Shown here: positions 1 to 6,223 of the stretch, piece after piece
Layout of the letters: each line of letters begins with the position of its first letter
Numbering within the stretch: the first letter of the stretch is position 1
Assembly: GCA_002423325.1 (NCBI GenBank)
Contig: DIVQ01000083.1
Location: forward strand, 1-14,999
Direction of reading: 5' to 3'
Length of the DNA: 14,999 bases
From: Anaerolineales bacterium UBA6128
Lineage (GTDB): Bacteria > Chloroflexota > Anaerolineae > UBA1429
The notes under the pieces: model-generated
Seen by the model: the letters and a program-made list of their open reading frames with translations, nothing else
The model's database searches: none
What the model was told of the DNA's origin: nothing
Position numbers and translations under genes: made by a program

Positions 1-35
1 TTACACCACTTGACAAGACGCAAACTCTCTGCCGG

Positions 36-63
36 TTGGCAGCGCCAGCGTAAGCCGTATAAT
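36..63 (+). promoter_or_regulatory. Sigma-70-type promoter for mtnP
   Basis: A -35 element TTGGCA (36-41) lies 16 bp before a perfect -10 TATAAT (58-63). Transcription would start near 70 and give a leader of about 60 nt before the mtnP start at 129. The same -35/-10 style (TTGGCR with TATAAT) recurs at 3012-3040, which supports it. No riboswitch-like fold was recognised in the leader. Confidence 0.6.
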
Positions 64-128
64 GGCGGGGAGGGACCGTTAGTCAGAGCGCGGACGTCCC
101 AGCGATCGTCCAGGTGAGGAGGCACAGC

Positions 129-998
129 ATGCAAGAGGCACGCATTGGGGTTATCGGAGGCAGTGGCCTGTACGACATCCCGGGGATGGCGGATGTGGAC
201 CGATTGACGATCGATACGCCGTTCGGCCCGCCGAGCGACGAGGTAGTGCTTGGAAACCTGGCGGGCGTCCGAATGGCCTTTTTGCCGCGCCACGGTCGCG
301 GGCACCGCATAAGCCCCAGTGAGTTGCCGTCGCAGGCCAATATCTGGGCGATGAAGATGCTCGGCGTCACGCACCTGATCTCAATCAGCGCGGTCGGCAG
401 CCTGCGTGAAGAGATGGCTCCGCGCGATGTCGTTGTGCCCAATCAACTGTTGGATCGCACCAAGGGCGTGCGCCCGGCCTCGTTTTTTGGAGATGGGCTG
501 GTCGTGCACATCTCTTTTGCAGAGCCCTACTGCCTGGACTTGAGCCAAATCGTCTACGATGCCGCAGTGCAGGCAGGCGCGCGGGTGCATCGGGGCGGAA
601 CGATGGTTGTCATGGAGGGCCCGCAATTCTCGACCAAAGCGGAAGCGCACTTTTACCGGCAGATCGGTGGGGATCTGATCGGCATGACTGCGCTGCCTGA
701 GGCCAAGCTGGCGCGTGAAGCAGAGATCTGCTACTGCACGCTGGCAATGGTCACAGACTATGATTGTTGGCATGAGTCTGAAGAGGTGGTCACCACAGAT
801 ATGGTGGTGGCGAACTTGCTGGCCAACGTGGATACGGCGAAAGCCATCTTGCGCACGGCAGCGCCGCGGATTCGCGACGCTGAGCGCACCTGCGCATGTG
901 GCAGCGCGCTGGCCAGTGCGATCATCACACGACCTGAGGCCGTCACGCGTGAAACGCGCGATCGTTTGAGCCTGCTGGTGGCCAAGTATCTGCCGTGA
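129..998 (+). CDS. mtnP: S-methyl-5'-thioadenosine phosphorylase
   Basis: Cytosolic enzyme of the purine nucleoside phosphorylase (type 2)/MTAP family. It splits methylthioadenosine with phosphate into adenine and 5-methylthioribose-1-phosphate, the entry to methionine salvage and the disposal route for the polyamine by-product. Numbered from the ATG at 129 (289 aa), the N-terminal phosphate loop GGSG is at 10-13, RHGRGH follows near 54-59, and the MEGPQFST and GMTALPEAKLARE blocks precede TDYDCWHE, whose aspartates and tryptophan mark MTAP rather than guanosine/inosine phosphorylase. The start at 129 is chosen because AGGAGG (117-122) sits six bases before it; an in-frame GTG at 114 would swallow this ribosome site. 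Length is normal for the family. It stands alone on its strand and converges on smpB. Substrate choice between methylthioadenosine and inosine-like nucleosides is family inference. Confidence 0.93.
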   Translation: MQEARIGVIGGSGLYDIPGMADVDRLTIDTPFGPPSDEVVLGNLAGVRMAFLPRHGRGHRISPSELPSQANIWAMKMLGVTHLISISAVGSLREEMAPRDVVVPNQLLDRTKGVRPASFFGDGLVVHISFAEPYCLDLSQIVYDAAVQAGARVHRGGTMVVMEGPQFSTKAEAHFYRQIGGDLIGMTALPEAKLAREAEICYCTLAMVTDYDCWHESEEVVTTDMVVANLLANVDTAKAILRTAAPRIRDAERTCACGSALASAIITRPEAVTRETRDRLSLLVAKYLP

Positions 999-1037
999 CA
1001 CGGCAGAAGAGGCGCTCCGCAGGGAATAGCCAACACA

Positions 1038-1075
1038 GAGAGAGGGGCGAACCCCATTGGGTTCGCCCCTCTCTC
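1038..1075. terminator. Bidirectional hairpin terminator between mtnP and smpB
   Basis: A perfect 17-bp inverted repeat (1038-1054 with 1059-1075) encloses a four-base CATT loop in the gap between two convergent genes, 40 bp after mtnP and 46 bp after smpB. The symmetry serves both strands. There is no clear U-tract on either side, so termination may be factor-assisted or rely on the very stable GC-rich stem. Confidence 0.8.
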
Positions 1076-1120
1076 GTTGCGTCGAGTACAGAGACGGGCG
1101 CTGGCGCTCGCTGGTGCGAC

Positions 1121-1621
1121 TCAGCTCAACGCATCCTTGATTTCTCGTTGCATGTTACGCTCGGCGTCCCGGTCGGCGATGGCCTCGCGCTTGTCATATT
1201 CGCGCTTGCCTTTGGCCAGGCCAATCTCGACTTTGGCGCGGTTGTCTTTCAGATACAGCTTGAGCGGCACGATCGTATACCCTTTTTGATCTGCCTTCTG
1301 GCGCCAGCGCAGGATCTCGCGACGGTGCAAGAGGAGTTTGCGATCCCGCAGGGGGTCGTGATCCTGATAGCTGGCTTGGTCGTAGCCCGAAATGTGCGTG
1401 CCAACCAACCAGGCCTCGCCGTTGCGCAGCGTGACATAGCTGTCACGCAGGTTCACGCGGCCCGCACGTACCGACTTGATTTCCGAGCCGACGAGTACGA
1501 TGCCGGCTTCCAGCGTCTCGCCGATTGAATAGTCGTGAAACGCTTTGCGATTTGATGCGATGATGCGGTCGCCACCCCGTTGGCGCTCACCGCGCGTTTT
1601 CTTGTTCTTGCGATCTGGCAT
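1121..1621 (-). CDS. smpB: SsrA-binding protein SmpB
   Basis: Small basic protein that binds tmRNA and brings it to stalled ribosomes for trans-translation and peptide tagging. The 166-aa product is full length. After a lysine/arginine-rich N-terminus it shows the family blocks IIASNRKAFHDYSI, LEAGIVLVGSEIKSVRAG, NLRDSYV and ISGYDQASYQDHDPLRDRKLLLHR. The last is the canonical oligonucleotide-binding barrel signature, with RKLLLH typical of SmpB. The tail (GLAKGKREYDKREAIADRDAERNM, split over residues about 135-158) is the conserved charged C-terminal helix region that enters the decoding site. The start follows the ctpA stop by only 3 bp and has no good Shine-Dalgarno of its own, so translation is probably coupled to ctpA. 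The tmRNA gene itself was not seen in this window. Confidence 0.97.
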   Translation of the reverse strand: MPDRKNKKTRGERQRGGDRIIASNRKAFHDYSIGETLEAGIVLVGSEIKSVRAGRVNLRDSYVTLRNGEAWLVGTHISGYDQASYQDHDPLRDRKLLLHRREILRWRQKADQKGYTIVPLKLYLKDNRAKVEIGLAKGKREYDKREAIADRDAERNMQREIKDALS

Positions 1622-1624
1622 GGG

Positions 1625-2896
1625 CTATTTCCCGGACTGCAGGTATTCGACAGCGCGGTCCAATTGCGGATCTGCCCCAGAAGAGACGTCCTCAGCCGAA
1701 AGCGCTATCGTGATATCGGGCTCAATCGGGTCAAGATCTGGTGATTCCCCATCGGGCATATAGTATTTCGAGACGGTTACACGCAGGCTCGCGCCGTCGT
1801 CCAGCTTGTGGACGTTCTGCACGGCGCCCTTGCCAAAGGTTGGCTCGCCGATGAGTGTGGCCCGCTCATGGTCACGCAGGGCGCCGGCGACGATCTCTGA
1901 CGCGCTTGCGCTGCCGCCGTTTGTCAGCACGACCATCGGTATGTCCGTGGCTGAGCCTCTGATCCTGACGCGGTACTCTTGCTCGGTGCCATTGCTCCAG
2001 CGTTGTGTGACGACAAGCGTGTCAACTGGCAGAAACTCGCTCGCCACAGCCACAGCCATGTCCAGCAACCCGCCAGGGTTGCCGCGCAGGTCCAGAATCA
2101 GGCCAGCAGGCTTCTGCTGGATGAGCTCTTTGAGACCGCTGACCAGTTGGTCGTGTGCCAGGGCGTTGAACTCGGCCAAATACAGATAGGCAATGTCGCC
2201 CTCCAGCATGCGCGTTTCGACGACAGGCGTCTCTACGCGGTCTCGGGTGACTGGAACGACGAAGGGGTCCTGCACGCCTTCACGTTGGATGAGCAGGCGC
2301 ACCACGGTGCCCTTTGGGCCGCGCACCAGCGCGACGGCATCGAGCAAGCTCAACCCGGCCAGCGATGCATCGTCGGCCTGCAGGATAAGATCCCCAACCT
2401 GCAGGTTGGCGCGGACGGCCGGACCCCCAGCCTGCAGCGCAACGATGACGAGTCCCTGATCGACGCTGTTCACGGTCGCACCGATGCCCTCGAATGCGCC
2501 GCTCATATCCTCTGCAAGGATGGATGCCTGCACGGGTTCCACATAGACCGTGTAGGGATCGTCGACGCTTGCCACGAGGCCCCTTGCGGCACCCTGAAGC
2601 ATCTGGGTGATGTCAAGTTTGTCTGCCTCGTAAAACTCTTGTTCCAGAATATCGATGATCCTGTCCAAGCGGCTCAAGCCCTGTTGACGGGCTTCGTCGT
2701 CGTCGACGGGTGCTCCAGCGGGAGCCTGTCCGACCACGACGGTCTGCGACGTTCGATTGACGAGCCACATCGTGGCCATGCCGCCGGCGAACCCTATACC
2801 CAGGGCTGTGCCGAGCAGCAGCACTGCGATCAGCGCCCGCAGCAACAAGGCCGGCCGGGGCGTGCTGTGGGCGAACTGGCCGTTGGTTTGATCCAT
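1625..2896 (-). CDS. ctpA: Carboxyl-terminal processing serine protease (S41 family)
   Basis: Membrane-anchored S41A peptidase that trims or degrades extracytoplasmic proteins from their C-termini. Numbered from the ATG at 2896 (423 aa), residues about 17-47 form one hydrophobic segment (LLRALIAVLLLGTALGIG), probably an uncleaved anchor with the catalytic part outside. A linker and helical segment follow, then a PDZ domain (about 131-215), then the protease fold. The dyad is visible as S331 in NGGSASASE and K356 in FGKGAVQ, with Q360 four residues on; both spacings match Prc/CtpB. LILDLRGNPGG (267-276) is the conserved oxyanion-side strand. An in-frame GTG lies at 2899, but the weak AGGTG site fits the ATG better. 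It leads a two-gene unit with smpB; the pairing has no obvious shared function. Confidence in family is high; substrates are unknown. Confidence 0.94.
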   Translation of the reverse strand: MDQTNGQFAHSTPRPALLLRALIAVLLLGTALGIGFAGGMATMWLVNRTSQTVVVGQAPAGAPVDDDEARQQGLSRLDRIIDILEQEFYEADKLDITQMLQGAARGLVASVDDPYTVYVEPVQASILAEDMSGAFEGIGATVNSVDQGLVIVALQAGGPAVRANLQVGDLILQADDASLAGLSLLDAVALVRGPKGTVVRLLIQREGVQDPFVVPVTRDRVETPVVETRMLEGDIAYLYLAEFNALAHDQLVSGLKELIQQKPAGLILDLRGNPGGLLDMAVAVASEFLPVDTLVVTQRWSNGTEQEYRVRIRGSATDIPMVVLTNGGSASASEIVAGALRDHERATLIGEPTFGKGAVQNVHKLDDGASLRVTVSKYYMPDGESPDLDPIEPDITIALSAEDVSSGADPQLDRAVEYLQSGK

Positions 2897-2962
2897 CACG
2901 CTACACCTGCATCCGTATCTGGTTCAGATCAGCTAATCTTACATAACGTAGTCAAGAATACG

Positions 2963-2991
2963 ATTATACTCGGGTGCCAGTCTCTGCGCAA
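2963..2991 (-). promoter_or_regulatory. Promoter for ctpA-smpB
   Basis: Read on the reverse strand, TTGCGC (2991-2986) lies 17 bp before a perfect TATAAT (2968-2963), giving a leader of roughly 60 nt to the ctpA start. It is divergent from the promoter at 3012-3040, the two -35 boxes being about 20 bp apart, so the units could share a regulator, though no operator is evident. Confidence 0.6.
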
Positions 2992-3011
2992 ATCGCGAAA
3001 GCCGAGGATTG

Positions 3012-3040
3012 TTGGCGGTCGGTGGCTGGACGACTATAAT
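3012..3040 (+). promoter_or_regulatory. Promoter for the metallo-hydrolase gene
   Basis: TTGGCG (3012-3017), a 17-bp spacer and a perfect TATAAT (3035-3040). The predicted start near 3047 leaves a leader of about 50 nt with TGAGGA (3087-3092) six bases before the ATG at 3099. Confidence 0.65.
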
Positions 3041-3098
3041 GTCGAGACCCGTGAGCAGTCGTCTCACGCTGCTCAAGACCGATTGCTGAGGACGAAGC

Positions 3099-3896
3099 AT
3101 GAAGATTGTGATGCTGGGAACCGGCACGTCACACGGCGTGCCCACGCTGGATTGCATGCTGAATGACTTTCGCACCTGTCCCCATGGCGTGTGTCAGAAG
3201 GCCATCGCAGACCCACGCTATCGTCGCACGCGTTCATCGATTCTGGTGACGGTTGACGGCCAGTCTATCCTGATCGACACGTCACAGGATTTTCGCGAGC
3301 AGATGCTGGCCAATCGCGTGAGGCGCATCGATGCGGTGCTCTATACCCACGGACATGCTGACCACATCTACGGCCTCGCTGATATTCGCTCCTACTCGCA
3401 CCGGCAGGGCGGTGCGGTTGACATCTATGGGTCGGAAGAAACACTGAATACCATCCGCGGCTGCTTTGACTATGTGTTTCGGCGACCCCAGTACGAAGGG
3501 GGCGGCATCCCCAACGTCGAGACGCACGTGCTGAACACGCCGGGGCTTGTGAAAGGGGTCAAGGTCACCCCGGTTCCGGTCATTCATGGCCCCACGAACG
3601 GCTGCCAGGGCTATCGCATCGGAAACACAGCCTATCTGCCGGATGTCAAGATCATCCCGGATGCGTCTCTCGCGCTGCTGGAAGGACTGGATCTACTTAT
3701 CCTCAACTGTCTCCGAATTCGTCCACACGCCAGTCATCTTTCGCTGAGCGAGAGCCTGGCGTCTGTCCATCGCATTGGGCCGCGACGCTGTCTGTTTACG
3801 CATATGACTCACGATATCGACTATCAACTCGAGGAGCGCACCTTGCCCGACTGGGTTCGGTTCGCGTACGATGGGCAGGTTGTGGAATCAGAGTAG
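3099..3896 (+). CDS. PhnP-like metallo-beta-lactamase-fold hydrolase
   Basis: A 265-aa cytosolic metal-dependent hydrolase of the MBL fold, closest in layout to PhnP-type phosphodiesterases and RNase Z relatives. The dinuclear metal site is visible: H84-x-H86-x-D88-H89 in THGHADHIYG, H163 (VIHG), D182 (LPDVK) and H235/H238 in FTHMTHDID. The N-terminal strand MKIVMLGTGTSHGVP and the cysteine pair region (C19, C27, C32) resemble the PhnP structural-zinc part. PhnP opens 5-phosphoribosyl 1,2-cyclic phosphate in phosphonate breakdown, but no phn genes are present, so the substrate here should be left open; many homologues are annotated only as MBL-fold proteins. The start is fixed by a good TGAGGA site. 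The next promoter begins two bases after its stop, with no terminator between, so some read-through into the following operon is likely. Confidence 0.85.
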   Translation: MKIVMLGTGTSHGVPTLDCMLNDFRTCPHGVCQKAIADPRYRRTRSSILVTVDGQSILIDTSQDFREQMLANRVRRIDAVLYTHGHADHIYGLADIRSYSHRQGGAVDIYGSEETLNTIRGCFDYVFRRPQYEGGGIPNVETHVLNTPGLVKGVKVTPVPVIHGPTNGCQGYRIGNTAYLPDVKIIPDASLALLEGLDLLILNCLRIRPHASHLSLSESLASVHRIGPRRCLFTHMTHDIDYQLEERTLPDWVRFAYDGQVVESE

Positions 3897-3898
3897 GT

Positions 3899-3927
3899 TT
3901 GACGTACGAACATTTGTTCTGTACACT
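3899..3927 (+). promoter_or_regulatory. Promoter of the helicase/nuclease operon
   Basis: TTGACG (3899-3904), exactly 17 bp, then TACACT (3922-3927). The predicted start near 3934 gives a leader of about 55 nt. The leader contains two small hairpins: GCGC/ACA paired with TGTGCGC around 3929-3948, and GCTCT-GGT-AGAGC at 3949-3961. A palindromic LexA-like box fills the spacer. Confidence 0.65.
3908..3919. promoter_or_regulatory. Candidate LexA/SOS box (GAAC-N4-GTTC)
   Basis: GAACATTTGTTC is a perfect GAAC-N4-GTTC palindrome, the core of the SOS box used by LexA in Bacillus and actinobacteria. The symmetry extends imperfectly outward to GTAC on both flanks (3904-3907 and 3921-3924). It sits wholly between the -35 and -10 boxes, the ideal place for a repressor, and the operon downstream encodes recombination-type DNA repair proteins. 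That the host LexA reads this motif is inference; LexA sites vary between phyla. Confidence 0.6.
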
Positions 3928-3988
3928 CGCGCATACACTATTGTGCGCGCTCTGGTAGAGCAGCGCCGAGGGTACAGAGTGGAGGAAC

Positions 3989-6223
3989 ATGCCCGCCTGG
4001 CGTTTGCCATTGTCCGATGACTATACGGCCGAACAGCGCAGCGCGATCGACTATCCCCGCGATGGGGGAGAGAGCCTGCTGCTGCGGGGTCCCGCTGGAA
4101 CCGGAAAGAGCACCGCTCTCGTTGCACGGCTTGCGAACCTGCTGCGCGAGGGCTGTCGCCCTTCTGAAATCCTGGTGTTGGCCCCACAGCGCAGTTGGGT
4201 AGACCGCTTCGATCAGGCCATCGCGCAGCTCGATGCGCCAGTGCGCGGAGGCGTGGACATCGTCACGTACTATGGTCTGGCGCGTCGAGAGGTCGGCCTT
4301 TTCTGGCCGCTGGTGGCGGACAGCGCCGGTTTTGCGCACCCTGAGCGGGAGCCCGTCTTTCTGACTATCGAGACGGCCCAGTACTATATGTGGCAGATCG
4401 TTGAGCCGCTCTTGCGCGAAGAGGGGTACTTTTCCGATTTGGTCGTCCGGCGCGGGCGTCTCTTGTCGCAGCTGATTGACAACCTGAACAAGGCCGCTCT
4501 GGTAGGGTTTGACTATACCACGCTCCACGCCCGGCTCAGCGAGGCCTGGAGCGGTTCACCGGACCATACGACGCGGTACGTGCAAGCCCAGGACTGCGCC
4601 ATTCGGTTTCGGGAGCACTGTCTGGCGCACAACCTGCTCGATTTCTCCTTGGTCACTGAAGTGTACAGCCGGCACCTGTTGCCGCATGCAGTGTACCAAC
4701 GCTACTTTCGAGCGCACTACCGGCACCTGCTGGTCGACAACCTTGAAGAGAACGTCCCGGTCGCGCACGACCTGGTCAGTTGGATCATCGGTCCCGACAG
4801 TGCGGGGGGCTACGCCTCCGCGGTCGTCGCGCTCGACGAAGGCGGCGGTTACCGGCTCTTCCTGGGCGCCGACCCAGCGACTGCCGAGTCTGTGAGTGCG
4901 CTATGCCATGATACTCTCGAGATGCGTGCCCCGCTTGAACGCACGCAGAATGCCCTGGCGCTGGCGGCGACACTGACTCGTGCTCTGGGAATGCCGGCGG
5001 CGCCTGTCCCCGACGGAGGATCAGCCCGGGACGCCGTTCTGGAGCAGTTCAGTGGCAAGTACTGGATCAGCATGGTCCGATGGGCCGCGCGGCGCTGTGC
5101 TGCGCTGGTGCACGACGGGGCGGATCCGTCCGACATAGCGATCCTTGCTCCGTATGTGAGCGATGTGATGCAGTTCGCCATCGCAGAAGAGTGCCGCGCA
5201 GCCGGCATTCCGCTCCAACTCCTGCGTCCCTCGGCAGAGCTGCACACCGACCCTGTGATCAGAGGGGTGCTGGTGCTGGCGTTGCTGGCACATCCGACTT
5301 GGGAGATTCAGATCGGCGCTGGGCCGGCATCGTCAGCGAGCGCCTACGTCATAGCGCAACAGGATGTGGCTCTTGCGCTCCAGACTGCGATTCACAATCT
5401 GGACCCCATCCGCGCGCGGCTGCTGGCAGGCGATGCGCTGCCACTGGGTGAGCGCGCCCTGAAGGACTTGACCTCAGCATCGCCTGATGAGACAACCGCG
5501 ATCGCAGAGGCCGCGAAACGGGCGCAGCTATGGGAGGAGGTCGGCTACCAGGTCCGTGAGGCCTACCAGATCCTGTATGCCTGGCTCGCGGACTATGCTG
5601 CGACAGGGGACCCGGAGCCCTTCGACCTGTTCCTTGCGCGGATGTTCGGCGATGTGCTCTCGACGCCCGGGTTTGCTTTCCATGCTGCACCTGAGGGCGC
5701 TCGCACCTATGGCAGGTTGGTAGAGTCAGCGCGCAAGTTCCGCGAGGCAGTAGAGGACCAACCGGGCTTGGCATCGCGTGTTGACGATTTGGGCAGAGAG
5801 TACATACAACTCATCCTGAGCGGGATTGCCAGCGCCGAGTACGCCGCCGATCGCCCGCAGCATTTGCCAGGGGGCGTCATCCTGGCGCCAGCATATACTT
5901 ACCTTACGCGCGATCTGCACTCACGTTACCAATTCTGGCTCGACGTTGGATCCGACGGCTGGACCAATCGACCTTATCAGCCGTTGACCCAGCCCTACGT
6001 GCTCTCGCGAGGCTGGCCCATAGGCAAGCTGTGGACGGACGTAGAGGAGGAGACCTCCAAGCGAGAGAATCTGGTGCGCGTGTTGGGCGGGTTGGCTGCG
6101 CGCTGCTCAGGCGGCGTCTATTTGGCACACAGCCAACTGGGCATAGGAGGCGAAGAGCAATCTGGCCGCCTTGCGCGCGCCGTGCTTGCCGCCTTGAGCC
6201 GGAAGGACCAGCGTGATGCCTAG
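3989..6223 (+). CDS. AddB-like UvrD-family protein with degenerate helicase motifs
   Basis: First gene of the operon, 744 aa. The fold follows an SF1A helicase: YTAEQRSAIDYP Q-motif region, a textbook Walker A GPAGTGKST (34-42), ILVLAPQRSW (61-70, Ia), VTYYGLARR (92-100, Ib) and LLDFSLV (216-222, matching the LDFDDL block of UvrD). The catalytic motifs decay: motif II reads LLVDNLEEN (247-255), so the Glu after the Asp is lost; motif III is FLGADPATA without the usual Gln; motif V is ILAPAYTYLTRD (631-642) and motif VI lacks the TRAR arginines. This pattern, ATP-site lysine kept and motor motifs lost, resembles AddB. Unlike AddB there is no C-terminal nuclease; that is encoded two genes on. 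The probable role is a structural or DNA-scanning partner of the next protein. GGAGGA (3981-3986) lies unusually close to the ATG (2-3 bases), so translation may be tuned. No characterised name is certain. Confidence 0.78.
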   Translation: MPAWRLPLSDDYTAEQRSAIDYPRDGGESLLLRGPAGTGKSTALVARLANLLREGCRPSEILVLAPQRSWVDRFDQAIAQLDAPVRGGVDIVTYYGLARREVGLFWPLVADSAGFAHPEREPVFLTIETAQYYMWQIVEPLLREEGYFSDLVVRRGRLLSQLIDNLNKAALVGFDYTTLHARLSEAWSGSPDHTTRYVQAQDCAIRFREHCLAHNLLDFSLVTEVYSRHLLPHAVYQRYFRAHYRHLLVDNLEENVPVAHDLVSWIIGPDSAGGYASAVVALDEGGGYRLFLGADPATAESVSALCHDTLEMRAPLERTQNALALAATLTRALGMPAAPVPDGGSARDAVLEQFSGKYWISMVRWAARRCAALVHDGADPSDIAILAPYVSDVMQFAIAEECRAAGIPLQLLRPSAELHTDPVIRGVLVLALLAHPTWEIQIGAGPASSASAYVIAQQDVALALQTAIHNLDPIRARLLAGDALPLGERALKDLTSASPDETTAIAEAAKRAQLWEEVGYQVREAYQILYAWLADYAATGDPEPFDLFLARMFGDVLSTPGFAFHAAPEGARTYGRLVESARKFREAVEDQPGLASRVDDLGREYIQLILSGIASAEYAADRPQHLPGGVILAPAYTYLTRDLHSRYQFWLDVGSDGWTNRPYQPLTQPYVLSRGWPIGKLWTDVEEETSKRENLVRVLGGLAARCSGGVYLAHSQLGIGGEEQSGRLARAVLAALSRKDQRDA

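Noticed and set aside
10..15. Consensus TTGACA upstream of mtnP as a -35 box
   Set aside because: It lies 42 bp from the TATAAT at 58-63 and no -10 sits 16-18 bp after it; TTGGCA at 36-41 has the right spacing.
381..1001. 206-codon reverse open frame opposite mtnP
   Set aside because: Shadow of mtnP, whose motifs are unambiguous; the product is His/Arg/Gln-rich without any family signature.
1979..3166. 395-codon open frame on the forward strand opposite ctpA
   Set aside because: It is antisense to a firmly identified protease gene, its translation is rich in Gln, His and Cys with no recognisable fold, and it runs through the divergent promoters. GC-rich codon bias explains it.
3099..3896. 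Phosphonate-degradation gene phnP in the strict sense
   Set aside because: The fold and metal ligands agree, but there are no other phn genes nearby, so a specific symbol is not justified.
3938..3975. tRNA-like D-arm sequence (CTCTGGTAGAGCA) in the leader of the helicase operon
   Set aside because: Only a 5-bp hairpin forms; no acceptor stem, anticodon arm or T-arm (GGTTCGA) can be built around it.
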